NCBI GenBank assembly: GCA_964603455.1 | Contig: CAZRVL010000008.1 | Location: 1-58,595 of the forward strand | Source: Flemingiibacterium sp964603455 | GTDB lineage: Bacteria; Bacillota; Clostridia; Oscillospirales; CAG-272 | Direction: 5' to 3' | DNA: 58,595 nt | Shown here: piece by piece, positions 35,581 through 44,697 of the stretch | How positions within the stretch are numbered: position 1 is the stretch's first letter | Layout: every line of letters starts with the position of its first letter | Translations under genes and position numbers: made by a program | The notes under the pieces: model-generated | What the model saw: only the letters and a program-made list of their open reading frames with translations | Told to the model about the DNA's origin: nothing | The model's database searches: none

Positions 35581-38574
35581 ATGAAGCAATCAAATTCTTT
35601 GTTTTTATCCCAGTCCTACAGGGACACGTGGGATGACTATAATCGCGCATTATCAAATCCAAGCTTTACCTGTTGGGATCATGTGATCCTTACTGCTTCG
35701 AACGAACAACAGGCAGAGGGCTTCAGACAACAGATAGCTATCAGAAAAGCCGATGGATTTTTGCCATCGAAAACGAATTTCGCAGTACTTCCCGACCCTT
35801 TCGGAAAAAGAGTCGGTTCGGGAGGTGCTACACTTGAAGCAATACGCTATATAGTCGATCAGAACGGAAGCTCCGATCTGTCAAAGCTTCGCATACTTGT
35901 CATACATTCGGGCGGAGACAGAAAGCGTGTCCCTCAGTACTCGGCTATCGGAAAATTATGTTCACCCGTACCTCACGAGCTGCCGAACGGACGAGCTTCG
36001 ACTCTGTTTGATGAATTTATGATAAGCCTCTCATCAATACCATCAAGGATACGTGAGGGTATGCTGCTGCTATCCGGAGATGTGCTTTTGCTCTTCAATC
36101 CACTGCAAATAGATTTTTCTGGAAACGGTGCGGCTGCTATCTCGTTCAAAGAGGATGTTCAGACCGGAAAAGATCACGGTGTATTTTTGCGCGGAGAAGA
36201 CGGAAGTGTTGCAAAATTTCTTCACAAGCAGAGTATTGACACTCTGCGCTCATGCGGTGCAGTAAATGAACGCGGCTGTGTTGACATTGACACCGGAGCC
36301 GTGATATTTTCTTCCGAAATATTGTCAGCTCTTTACAGCCTGATCTCAACAGATGACAAATTCGATCAACAGAAATACGATGCGCTGGTCAATGACCGTG
36401 TAAGATTGTCGCTTTACGGAGATTTCCTGTATCCTTTAGCTTCGGATTCGACACTTTCGGATTTTCTTCTCGAAAAGCCCGAGGGAGAATTTTGCGATGA
36501 ATTAACAGCCGCAAGACAGGCTCTATGGAATACACTTAGGTCTTACAGAATGAAGCTGCTTCGTCTCGCGCCGGCAAAATTTATACATTTCGGAACTACG
36601 CGGGAAATACTCAAGCTCATGGAGCATGACATAGATTCCTATTCAAGTCTCGGCTGGAGCGGTAAGGTATGCAGCAGCATAAGCTCGAATACTGCCGGTT
36701 ACAGAAGTGTGCTTTCACCCGAAGTATCTGTGGGAGAGGGCTGTTATCTCGAAATGTCATATGTTCACGGCAAAGCCGAGATCGGCGATCATGTATTGCT
36801 ATCTCAGATCGAGATACAAAATGAAAAGATACCATCTAATGTGGTACTGCACGCTATAAAACAGCGCGATGGTAAGTATATCGTGCGAATTTACGGAACA
36901 AATGACAATCCAAAGGAAAAGCTTGAAAAGGGTGCTTCTTTCTTAAATTCAACGCTCGAAGCCTTTATCGAAAAGCATTCTCTTTCGGTCGATGATCTGT
37001 TCGATACAGATGACCACAGTCTGTGGAAAGCAAAGCTATACAAAGTATGCGACAGTATGTCCGAAGCGGTAGCCGCCGCGCTTGAACTGTACGACCTCGT
37101 AAACGGCAACAGAGATATTTCAAATTGGAAAAACAGCGACAGAATATCACTTTGTGATGGCTTTTATGATGCGGACGAGCGAGCTGTTTTTGAGTGGGAA
37201 AAGCGCATGAGCGAGCTTGTTTCCATGAATCAGATCGAAGAATGTATATATGCAAAGCAAAGCGCGGATAATACAAACGCTCTGCCGACTCTTTCAGCTC
37301 TGACCAAGGTGCAGTCCGAATGGTTGGCTGAACGTTCGGCAAATGCTGATCATTACAAAAGGATGCGGCTTTACTATTATGTCGGAAAGGCTCTGGGCAG
37401 CGAGGGTGATGTATATCTGACAGAATGCTTTAAGACTGTTTCGGACACGATACTTCAAGACAAGCTGCGAAGCATTCGGTACAATGACAAGTGTCGGATC
37501 GCAAAGGACAGGCACACGACCTCACTCGCACTTCGTGTCAATTTCGGCGGCGGTTGGAGCGATACTCCTCCTTATTGCATAGAAAACGGCGGAACTGTAT
37601 TGAATGCCGCAATATTATTGAACGGTCGAAAACCGGTAGAGGTGACGATAGAGCACATTCGTGAAACAAAGATAATTTTCGACAGTCGCGATATGGATGT
37701 ACACGGAGAATTTGATAGGATAGAAGACCTGCAAAACACCGGAGATCCTTATGATCCGTTCGCATTGCAGAAGGCTTGCCTGATTGCCTGCGGAATATTA
37801 CCGCAAAAAGGCGGTGAGCTAAGTAATATTCTCGATCGGATCGGCGGCGGATTCATTATACATTCCGAGGTCATCGGTGTTCCAAAGGGAAGCGGACTCG
37901 GTACAAGCTCGATATTGTCTGCGGCTTGCGTAAGATCCGTATTTGAATTTATGGATATAAAATATACAGAAAACGATATTTATGCGAATGTTCTTCGAAT
38001 GGAACAGATCATGTCTACCGGAGGAGGCTGGCAGGATCAGGTCGGAGGACTTACAGACGGCATAAAATACATACGTTCTGCGCCCGGAATACCGCAGAAG
38101 CTGTCCGTAGATCGAGTAAATCTCCCCCAAAAAGCCCTTATAGAGCTGAATGAGCGTTTTGCACTGATATATACAGGTCAGAGAAGACTTGCTCGAAACC
38201 TTCTCAGAGATGTAGTTGGGCGGTATGTCGGAAATGAAGCTGACACTGTATATGCGCTGAACGAAATACAAAGACTCGCGGCACTTATGCGCTTCGAGCT
38301 TGAAAGAGGTCATATCGATGATTTTGCTTCCCTGCTCGACCGTCATTGGGAGTTGTCAAAAATGATCGATTACGGCAGTACTAATACTCTTATCGACCAG
38401 ATATTCGGCAGTATCGATGATCTGATATGCGGAAGGATGGTCTGCGGCGCGGGCGGCGGCGGATTTTTACAGGTGATCCTGAAAAAGGGCATCAGCAGAG
38501 CCGATGTTCAAAAAAGGCTTAAGGAAATATTTCAAGACAGTGATGTAGGTATATGGGAGTCTACCTTCATATAA
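35581..38574 (+). CDS. fkp: bifunctional fucokinase/fucose-1-phosphate guanylyltransferase
   Basis: This 997-residue fused enzyme makes GDP-L-fucose from free fucose (salvage). The N-terminal half is a fucose-1-phosphate guanylyltransferase with LPDPFGKRVGSGGATLEAIR at residues 70-89 and a beta-helix-like linker. The C-terminal half is a GHMP kinase with VNFGGGWSDTPPY near 653, PKGSGLGTSS near 768-777 and the late GAGGGGF motif. The length and domain order match Fkp, best known from Bacteroides. It lies at the end of the polysaccharide genes and suggests a fucose-containing surface polymer. A related sugar-1-kinase/pyrophosphorylase for another deoxy or heptose sugar is possible but less likely. 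GGGGGG precedes the ATG. Confidence 0.87.
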   Translation: MKQSNSLFLSQSYRDTWDDYNRALSNPSFTCWDHVILTASNEQQAEGFRQQIAIRKADGFLPSKTNFAVLPDPFGKRVGSGGATLEAIRYIVDQNGSSDLSKLRILVIHSGGDRKRVPQYSAIGKLCSPVPHELPNGRASTLFDEFMISLSSIPSRIREGMLLLSGDVLLLFNPLQIDFSGNGAAAISFKEDVQTGKDHGVFLRGEDGSVAKFLHKQSIDTLRSCGAVNERGCVDIDTGAVIFSSEILSALYSLISTDDKFDQQKYDALVNDRVRLSLYGDFLYPLASDSTLSDFLLEKPEGEFCDELTAARQALWNTLRSYRMKLLRLAPAKFIHFGTTREILKLMEHDIDSYSSLGWSGKVCSSISSNTAGYRSVLSPEVSVGEGCYLEMSYVHGKAEIGDHVLLSQIEIQNEKIPSNVVLHAIKQRDGKYIVRIYGTNDNPKEKLEKGASFLNSTLEAFIEKHSLSVDDLFDTDDHSLWKAKLYKVCDSMSEAVAAALELYDLVNGNRDISNWKNSDRISLCDGFYDADERAVFEWEKRMSELVSMNQIEECIYAKQSADNTNALPTLSALTKVQSEWLAERSANADHYKRMRLYYYVGKALGSEGDVYLTECFKTVSDTILQDKLRSIRYNDKCRIAKDRHTTSLALRVNFGGGWSDTPPYCIENGGTVLNAAILLNGRKPVEVTIEHIRETKIIFDSRDMDVHGEFDRIEDLQNTGDPYDPFALQKACLIACGILPQKGGELSNILDRIGGGFIIHSEVIGVPKGSGLGTSSILSAACVRSVFEFMDIKYTENDIYANVLRMEQIMSTGGGWQDQVGGLTDGIKYIRSAPGIPQKLSVDRVNLPQKALIELNERFALIYTGQRRLARNLLRDVVGRYVGNEADTVYALNEIQRLAALMRFELERGHIDDFASLLDRHWELSKMIDYGSTNTLIDQIFGSIDDLICGRMVCGAGGGGFLQVILKKGISRADVQKRLKEIFQDSDVGIWESTFI

Positions 38575-38602
38575 ATTAATTTTAAGAAAAGGAATAAAGA
38601 AA

Positions 38603-41600
38603 ATGAAACGTTTTTTTAACAAGCTCGGCAAATCCCCTATCTTATTTATCGTTTTGTGCATTTTATGCACAGTCTTCGTATCAGCCTACGATACCGAAAA
38701 TATCGGTATCGGGGCAGGCGGTGCTTTTTATGAGCCGCTGATAAATCCGACAGACAGCTCAAATTACATCGCCTTCAGCGATATGAACGGGCTTTACCGA
38801 TCAGATGACAGCGGCGCATCGTGGGAGAGGACTGAAACGACTACTCCGCTGTTCCACGCCTGCTTTTCCGACTCCGGCATACTTTATGCCGGAGGATACG
38901 GGCTGTTTCGCAGCACAGACAACGGCAAAACGCTCGAAATGATCTATCCTGACACAGATCATCTCGTTGACAAGCTTACCTCCGAGGATCGCGGAGATCA
39001 TATTTATGCCGAAGACTATCGCTCGGAATACATCCCCTGTATATGCTCGGACATTGATTCGATATGGTTTCTTGCAGTCGAAGGAACAGGGGAGCGAACT
39101 GTAAATCTCATGAGCCTCACAGCCGATGGCGCGTGTGTTGCGGCATATTCGCTTGAAGATGACGAGATAATGAGTATGGCATCATATAATTCGAGTCTTT
39201 ACACATATTTTTCTACAGATATGGATGTTACCGAATGGTCTTCCGCATTGGATTTTAAAATAGCGGTGACCGATCTCGGCATATGCTTCTCGGACAAAAA
39301 GGATGTATATCTTTTTGATCCGGAGCTTAACAGCATATCCTTGATATATTCGGCGGTCGGTGAGATCGTCGATCTTAAGCAGATAGGAAATTATCTGTAT
39401 ATACTTGACGATCACGATGGCGGTACCGACATTTTATTTACCGATGACTTTGTTGATCTCTATGACCTTTCGGACTATATAGATCTTCCGAACAGTCACT
39501 CTATTTACGGCGAAAAATATTATTTTGAATGGCATTTTTCGAAAATATGCGGAAATGATGACGATTCGATATTTCTGATCTTCACTTCAAAGCTCGAAAC
39601 CGATTCTCCTTTTGACATCGGCGGTGTCATAAAATACGATGGAGCAAATTTTCATTGGGTGTACGATCATTTAAATTACAACTACAAAGCTTTTCCCGAT
39701 ATGGTCGAGGGCTTCTGGGATTATTCGCAGTTTCTCGGAATAGCTGCCGACCCTAATGACGATGATCACTGCATAGTGACGAGCATTACATCGATATATG
39801 ATCTTCACTACGGAGACGGGATACACAGCGCGCAGAATCTACGTGGAAATGAGCATTATATAGACGATATTCAATATATAGCTTCGACCGGACTCAACAA
39901 CCAGACCTCATATTTTGTACGCGAAGACCCGTTTGACAAGGATCATCTGCTCCTATGCGTCACTGATACCGGGCTTCACATAAGCTACGATGGCGGAGAA
40001 AGCTTCCGAATATTCGAATATCATGACGATTTCATCGGCGACACGTGGGAAAGTAATTGCTATGACGCATATTTCGATCCTAATACCGAAGGCTTGGTCT
40101 ATGGACTTTGGGCTTCTGTCCATGATGCACCGTATACGCCTTCATTGAACGATGCCAACGCCAACGGCTGTTTTGCTGTATCATATGACGGGGGAGTCAC
40201 ATGGGACAACACATACAGCAGCGGTATTCCCGAAAACAGCATTCCCGTGAAGATGAGCGTTCGCGAAGATGGAGACTATCTCACTATCGCTGTAGCGACC
40301 TTTAACAATGGATTTTATATAAGCTATGACAGCGGAAGGACTTTTGAAAAGGTCGGAAACGTGATGACCGAATACAACGGAATGATCTGGGGGGAGGATG
40401 TAGTCCTTGTCGAAGATGAGCTGTATTGCCTGACCGCATGCCACGATCTTGACGGCTTCACCCCCTCTGCACTTTATAAGATCGAGCTTTCGAGCGGATA
40501 TACTGAAAAAATAGACCTCGGAGAGATCAGCAATGCGCGTTCCCTGACATACGACAGTGAGCACGGACTTTTCATAAATGTCGTGCCGCGGCTGAAATAC
40601 GGCTTCAGAGCCGATATTGACGCTTGGTATTATTATTACGACTGCGGCGGTATATTTGCATATGATAACGGCGAGCTCAGTCAAATATTCGAGCTTCAGA
40701 GCGGTGTTTACAACAGCGCATTCACTTCGGACGGAACTATGTATGCTACCGGAAGAATGGGAAATATATATATAAAAACAGCTGACAGCGATGTATTTGA
40801 CATTTACCGCGAAGGTCTGTTCAAGCATCTTAAAAATGTATGCTTCTCCAATGATGAACGCACGATGTATGTCACCTCGTTCGGCGGCGGCACATACCGC
40901 ATACCGATTCTACATTTACACAATTCAAATTCGGTATACACGGTAACGTTCATAGACTATGACGGCAGCGTAATATCCACTCAGGTCGTACCCAAAGGCG
41001 GCTCTGCTCAGCTTCCGACCGAACCGACACGCGAAGCAGATGAAAATTATCACTATACATTCGCAAAATGGGACATTCCGTCAGATAATGTATACAGCAA
41101 TATAACAGTCACGGCAAGCTATATCAGCGAGCCGCACACGAAGGACAACATTTATTCGAACGGCGATTCGACTCACACCACAGTATGCGAAATATGCGAT
41201 AAGAGCGTTGTCGAGTCCTGCTTTGACGATGATTCTGACGGATACTGCGATATTTGCGGATATGATCTGAACTTGATAAAGCTCACAAAGGAATCCGGTT
41301 TTAAAAACGGCGAAAAATATTTGATCACCTATGCCGACAATGCGCTTTGCAGCTCAATGAATACTCAAAATGTACAGCTCTGCGAAAAAAATGGATATTT
41401 CACGACTTCGGACAAGCTCACGGACAATATGCTTTGGACATATAAGGATGGCTATCTCTACACGACCGAATATGGTCAGACATACTATTTATGTGTAAAT
41501 CAGGGCTTCGGCTGGAATGCAAGGAATACACTTTCTACGAACGGCAACCGTTACTGGTCAAACACATGGGAATACCGCAATGGCTCGCTTTACACTATGA

Positions 41601-41707
41601 TCTATGACGGTCCGAGAAACACCGCGCAGTATATCGTGATCAAAAATGGCAAGGCTTCACTCGCATCAAGCGGCAACGGAATAGTTATTTATCGGATATG
41701 TGAGTAG
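38603..41707 (+). CDS. secreted Asp-box beta-propeller protein
   Basis: This 1034-residue protein has a signal peptide (about residues 1-28) and an extracellular part. Asp-box/BNR-like repeats (SxDxGxxW/F) occur at 67-74, 104-110 and near 460, 526 and 572, spread over a large beta-propeller like those of sortilin-type or glycan-binding proteins. A Listeria-Bacteroides-type (InlB B) repeat follows near 779-850 (VTFIDYDGSVIS), then a short cysteine-rich stretch (CEICDKS, CDICGYD) and an unfamiliar C-terminal domain of about 140 residues rich in Tyr and Asn. There is no LPxTG anchor. It may bind or process the surface polysaccharide; catalytic residues of a sialidase are not evident. Confidence 0.75.
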   Translation: MKRFFNKLGKSPILFIVLCILCTVFVSAYDTENIGIGAGGAFYEPLINPTDSSNYIAFSDMNGLYRSDDSGASWERTETTTPLFHACFSDSGILYAGGYGLFRSTDNGKTLEMIYPDTDHLVDKLTSEDRGDHIYAEDYRSEYIPCICSDIDSIWFLAVEGTGERTVNLMSLTADGACVAAYSLEDDEIMSMASYNSSLYTYFSTDMDVTEWSSALDFKIAVTDLGICFSDKKDVYLFDPELNSISLIYSAVGEIVDLKQIGNYLYILDDHDGGTDILFTDDFVDLYDLSDYIDLPNSHSIYGEKYYFEWHFSKICGNDDDSIFLIFTSKLETDSPFDIGGVIKYDGANFHWVYDHLNYNYKAFPDMVEGFWDYSQFLGIAADPNDDDHCIVTSITSIYDLHYGDGIHSAQNLRGNEHYIDDIQYIASTGLNNQTSYFVREDPFDKDHLLLCVTDTGLHISYDGGESFRIFEYHDDFIGDTWESNCYDAYFDPNTEGLVYGLWASVHDAPYTPSLNDANANGCFAVSYDGGVTWDNTYSSGIPENSIPVKMSVREDGDYLTIAVATFNNGFYISYDSGRTFEKVGNVMTEYNGMIWGEDVVLVEDELYCLTACHDLDGFTPSALYKIELSSGYTEKIDLGEISNARSLTYDSEHGLFINVVPRLKYGFRADIDAWYYYYDCGGIFAYDNGELSQIFELQSGVYNSAFTSDGTMYATGRMGNIYIKTADSDVFDIYREGLFKHLKNVCFSNDERTMYVTSFGGGTYRIPILHLHNSNSVYTVTFIDYDGSVISTQVVPKGGSAQLPTEPTREADENYHYTFAKWDIPSDNVYSNITVTASYISEPHTKDNIYSNGDSTHTTVCEICDKSVVESCFDDDSDGYCDICGYDLNLIKLTKESGFKNGEKYLITYADNALCSSMNTQNVQLCEKNGYFTTSDKLTDNMLWTYKDGYLYTTEYGQTYYLCVNQGFGWNARNTLSTNGNRYWSNTWEYRNGSLYTMIYDGPRNTAQYIVIKNGKASLASSGNGIVIYRICE

Positions 41708-41746
41708 ATATGCAAAATTTTAATTTTGCGATATAAACCCACAGCA

Positions 41747-41785
41747 AAATATCCCGAACAGATGGTAGAACTGTTCGGGATATTT
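41747..41785 (+). terminator. hairpin after secreted protein gene
   Basis: A perfect 15-base stem (AAATATCCCGAACAG at 41747-41761 with 41771-41785) with a 9-base loop, 40 bases after the stop of the last cluster gene. The T run is weak (TATTTACTTATT) but the stem is strong, so it probably ends the cluster. Confidence 0.65.
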
Positions 41786-41841
41786 ACTTATTATAAATCT
41801 TATAGAAATCTGTACTTGCTTAATCTATTGAATATCAAAAT

Positions 41842-41867
41842 AAAAAAACGAGCTCAGCTCGCTTTTT
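41842..41867. terminator. bidirectional terminator by tRNA genes
   Basis: CGAGC/TCA/GCTCG (41849-41861) is flanked by seven A on the left and a T run on the right. On the minus strand it follows the tRNA-Leu 3' end and gives seven T, so it should terminate the tRNA transcript. Confidence 0.8.
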
Positions 41868-41878
41868 ATCAAAATATT

Positions 41879-41965
<87 letters not shown>

Positions 41966-42007
41966 ATACAAGTATGGGAATTGCCGCTTTCGCTACAATT
42001 CCCTTAC

Positions 42008-42083
<76 letters not shown>

Positions 42084-42098
42084 AACCTTACATATATT

Positions 42099-42127
42099 AT
42101 TATACCACATTTTTTCCCGTTTGTCAA
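42099..42127 (-). promoter_or_regulatory. promoter of tRNA-Thr/tRNA-Leu
   Basis: On the minus strand perfect TTGACA (42122-42127), a 17-base spacer ending TGTGG and perfect TATAAT (42099-42104). The transcript would start about 8 bases before the tRNA-Thr 5' end. Confidence 0.88.
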
Positions 42128-42227
42128 GTGCTTTTTCAAAAAAAGTCCGATTTTTTTGAAAAACATTTTCTTCTTCACAGTCCTCAAATCCTGCACGAAA
42201 AATTCAAAAAAAAAAAAAATAATATTG

Positions 42228-42256
42228 TTGAAATGTTCATAATTATAGTGTATAAT
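42228..42256 (+). promoter_or_regulatory. promoter of second solute-binding gene
   Basis: TTGAAA (42228-42233), a 17-base spacer and TATAAT (42251-42256), preceded by a run of 14 A that could act as an UP element. It leaves a leader of about 65 bases. Confidence 0.75.
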
Positions 42257-42325
42257 TAAATTGTATAAAATTTTATTATACAATAAATTCTAATTTTAGA
42301 ATATTCTTTCGAAAGGGAAATCTCT

Positions 42326-43807
42326 ATGAAAACAAGGAAAATCTCACTTGCCTTAGCTCTACTTCTATCGATTTCTGCCGTATCCTGCGGTTCTGATATT
42401 ACGGAATCCGATGAAGTATCTAAATCCGAAAGCACCGACATGACCTCAGCGGACACTCAGCCCGAAGAGATCAACCGCGAAAATGCTGTCATATCGCTTC
42501 CAAAGTTGGATTTTGACAAGACGACCATCAACATTCTGTATTGTGGAGAAAATGTATACGCACAGGATATTTATGCCGAAGAGAGCGGCGACATTGTTGA
42601 CGATGCCGTGGTTGCGCGAAATCGCAGCGTTGAGGAGTTTCTTAATGTAACGCTCAATCCGATAAAACACTCAGACAGTACACTTGAGACAGCCAATCAT
42701 CTCGCTCAGACAGTACTTGCAGGAGATGATGTTTATGACCTCGCCTCGGTGCATCAGGCTTACTCGAAGCAATATGTCATAGAGGGATATTATCACAATT
42801 TTGCCAATGATCAGTACATTGATTTCGAAAAGCCGTGGTGGAACACAGAATATATGAAGGAAATGATAGTTGGTGACGATAGAATATATTTTCTTATCGG
42901 TGACATTTCCCTCATGTACTTAAAATCGCTCGGCTGCATATACTACAACAAGGAACTTTACGAGGACATTTACAAAAATGCCGATGAGCCGTATGATCTG
43001 GTATTCGATGGTAAATGGACATTTGAAAAATATGATGAGCTTATCCGCGGAGCATATTCCGACCTCAACGGAAACGGCAATATCGATAACGGAGACAGAT
43101 TTGGCGGATATGGTACTAAAGATAAATCAGTTGAACATTTATTTTACGGCGCAGGACTTCGTTCGACCACCAGAAACAAAGACGGTATCCCGGAACTTAC
43201 TATTAATAGCGAAAGAACTATCGCATTAACCGAGCTGTTTCATAAATTGTATTATGAAAATGATGGATTCATTCTTGCCAAAAATGATTATTTCAAGGAT
43301 GAACTGAATATGTTCCTGAGCAATGAGGTACTTTTCGCTCAGACATGGTTCAGACACGCAGATGTTTTGAGAACTATGCAGTCGGATTACGGTATAGTTT
43401 GTATGCCAAAATATCTTGAAGAGGATGAATATACGACTCTCGTTCATGACGGCACTACTGTATTCGTAACTCCCATCACATCTCAAAAGACCGACATGAT
43501 AGGCGCGGTATGCGAAGCCTTTGCATTCTACAACTACAAGACAGTCACACCCGCATATTATGAGGTTGCTCTTAAGGTCAAATATTCACGTGACGATATG
43601 ACCTCACAGATGCTCGATCAGATCCAGGCATCGGCTATCACCGACTTCGGATATGTATACTACAGTCAACTTGATGGAATACCGAGTATGCGTGAATTTG
43701 TTAAAAAAGGTGCAGAAAACTTCACATCATGGTATAAAAGTCATGAGACCGCTGCACTTGAAGGTTTACAGGAACTTATAAATCTTTATCAGGGCATAAG
43801 CGACTAA
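42326..43807 (+). CDS. extracellular solute-binding lipoprotein (ABC sugar-type)
   Basis: This 493-residue lipoprotein has a signal peptide ending SAVSC with Cys21 as lipid anchor, a Ser/Thr/Asp/Glu linker, and a two-lobe binding fold. It is a paralogue of the protein at 15275-16726: both have a DDAV..RN segment, a YDLV..GKWT motif and similar length, and the two genes share an 18-base identical stretch over the signal cleavage site. It contains an EF-hand-like DLNGNGNIDNGDRFGGYG segment near residues 248-265, which may bind calcium. No transporter membrane or ATPase gene is nearby, so it is also an orphan. The ligand is unknown. Confidence 0.85.
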   Translation: MKTRKISLALALLLSISAVSCGSDITESDEVSKSESTDMTSADTQPEEINRENAVISLPKLDFDKTTINILYCGENVYAQDIYAEESGDIVDDAVVARNRSVEEFLNVTLNPIKHSDSTLETANHLAQTVLAGDDVYDLASVHQAYSKQYVIEGYYHNFANDQYIDFEKPWWNTEYMKEMIVGDDRIYFLIGDISLMYLKSLGCIYYNKELYEDIYKNADEPYDLVFDGKWTFEKYDELIRGAYSDLNGNGNIDNGDRFGGYGTKDKSVEHLFYGAGLRSTTRNKDGIPELTINSERTIALTELFHKLYYENDGFILAKNDYFKDELNMFLSNEVLFAQTWFRHADVLRTMQSDYGIVCMPKYLEEDEYTTLVHDGTTVFVTPITSQKTDMIGAVCEAFAFYNYKTVTPAYYEVALKVKYSRDDMTSQMLDQIQASAITDFGYVYYSQLDGIPSMREFVKKGAENFTSWYKSHETAALEGLQELINLYQGISD

Positions 43808-43819
43808 CATTAAAAATAA

Positions 43820-43848
43820 AAAAGCTTCCGGAGCGACCGGAAGCTTTT
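43820..43848. terminator. bidirectional terminator
   Basis: AAAAGCTTCCGG (43820-43831) pairs with CCGGAAGCTTTT (43837-43848) around a 5-base loop, with T runs on both strands. It serves the solute-binding gene (plus) and mntP (minus). Confidence 0.92.
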
Positions 43849-43852
43849 GTTT

Positions 43853-44443
43853 TCAGCTGAAAAATATTCCTTTTATAAATATCTCAAGTCCGATGCCGAT
43901 AAGTATGACACCGCCGAGAATGCCAGCTTTTCCGGCAAGCTTAGTTCCGAAAACTTTACCGAGATACAGACCGGTCATGCAGATCGCGAAGGTCACTACC
44001 GCGACTATCAGCGAACATACGAGTGCCATTACAAATCCGTAGTCTGCGATTGTAAATCCTACCGACAGCGCGTCTATCGAAGTCGCAATTCCCTGAACCA
44101 TCAGAGCCGAAAAGGTGAGCTTTTCGGCGGCTTCGTTGTCTTCACCGCCGCGTATTCCCTCTATGAGCATCTTACCGCCGATATAACAGAGCAGGACAAG
44201 TGCTATCCACGGTATGAATTTTTCAAACGATTTGAAATATTGCACTATCGTATGTACACATATCCAACCTATCATTGGCATAGCGAACTGATAGAATGCG
44301 AACACACCGGCTATCGAGCACATTCTTCCCTTTTTCATCTTCGGGTCGCCGAGTCCGTTTGCTAGCGAGACCGAAAATGCGTCCATAGCAAGTCCTGCGC
44401 CGAGGAGTATGCTGTTAAAAAAGAAAATAAAACTCCAATCCAT
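43853..44443 (-). CDS. mntP: manganese efflux pump MntP
   Basis: This 196-residue six-helix membrane protein exports Mn2+. The first helix contains the conserved LGAGLAMDAFSVSLANG and a later helix repeats the acidic pattern in IATSIDALSVGFT, matching the internal-repeat MntP (DUF204) family with its two membrane Asp residues. mntP genes are often controlled by a yybP-ykoY manganese riboswitch, but only 86 bases separate this gene from the terminator of the preceding unit, and no such element fits. It may be read weakly or have a promoter I cannot identify. Confidence 0.93.
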   Translation of the reverse strand: MDWSFIFFFNSILLGAGLAMDAFSVSLANGLGDPKMKKGRMCSIAGVFAFYQFAMPMIGWICVHTIVQYFKSFEKFIPWIALVLLCYIGGKMLIEGIRGGEDNEAAEKLTFSALMVQGIATSIDALSVGFTIADYGFVMALVCSLIVAVVTFAICMTGLYLGKVFGTKLAGKAGILGGVILIGIGLEIFIKGIFFS

Positions 44444-44480
44444 AAATTACCATTACTTTCCGCTCATTTAAGAGCCTTAC

Positions 44481-44528
44481 AAAAATCAATTTGAACCCAC
44501 AGAAATCATATGCTCTGTGGGTTCAAAT
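44481..44528 (-). terminator. terminator after Na+-pump genes
   Basis: A perfect 14-base stem (ATTTGAACCCACAG at 44489-44502 with 44515-44528) is followed on the minus strand by a T-rich tract. It closes the oadB/small-subunit transcript two bases after the stop. Confidence 0.9.
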
Positions 44529-44529
44529 A

Positions 44530-44682
44530 TTATTCTTCGTCTTTCTTTTCTGATTTCGGAGAGGTGACCTTTTCAAGTATCATAGTCACCACTATGATTA
44601 TTCCCATAACTATGAGAATACCAAGCATCCCCCAGCCCATGTAGGAGAGGTTGTTTACAAAGTTCATCGGTTCAAAGTTCAT
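44530..44682 (-). CDS. small single-helix subunit of Na+-pumping decarboxylase
   Basis: This 50-residue protein has an AAGGAG ribosome site and starts 15 bases after the oadB stop. It has one membrane helix (about residues 13-35, MGWGMLGILIVMGIII) and a short charged tail ending in SEKKDEE. Its size and position match the gamma-like (OadG) subunit that anchors the decarboxylase complex beside the beta subunit. Sequence similarity cannot be assessed for such a short protein, so the call depends mainly on context and topology. Confidence 0.78.
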   Translation of the reverse strand: MNFEPMNFVNNLSYMGWGMLGILIVMGIIIVVTMILEKVTSPKSEKKDEE

Positions 44683-44697
44683 TTTAAATACTCCTTA

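Noticed and set aside
42200..42220. Run of 14 A as a CRISPR or mobile-element end
   Set aside because: A lone homopolymer just upstream of a promoter, best read as an UP-like element. No repeats, spacers, transposase or terminal inverted repeats were seen anywhere in the window.
44444..44529. yybP-ykoY manganese riboswitch before mntP
   Set aside because: The gap is only 86 bases and half of it is the terminator of the previous unit; none of the expected conserved loops are present.
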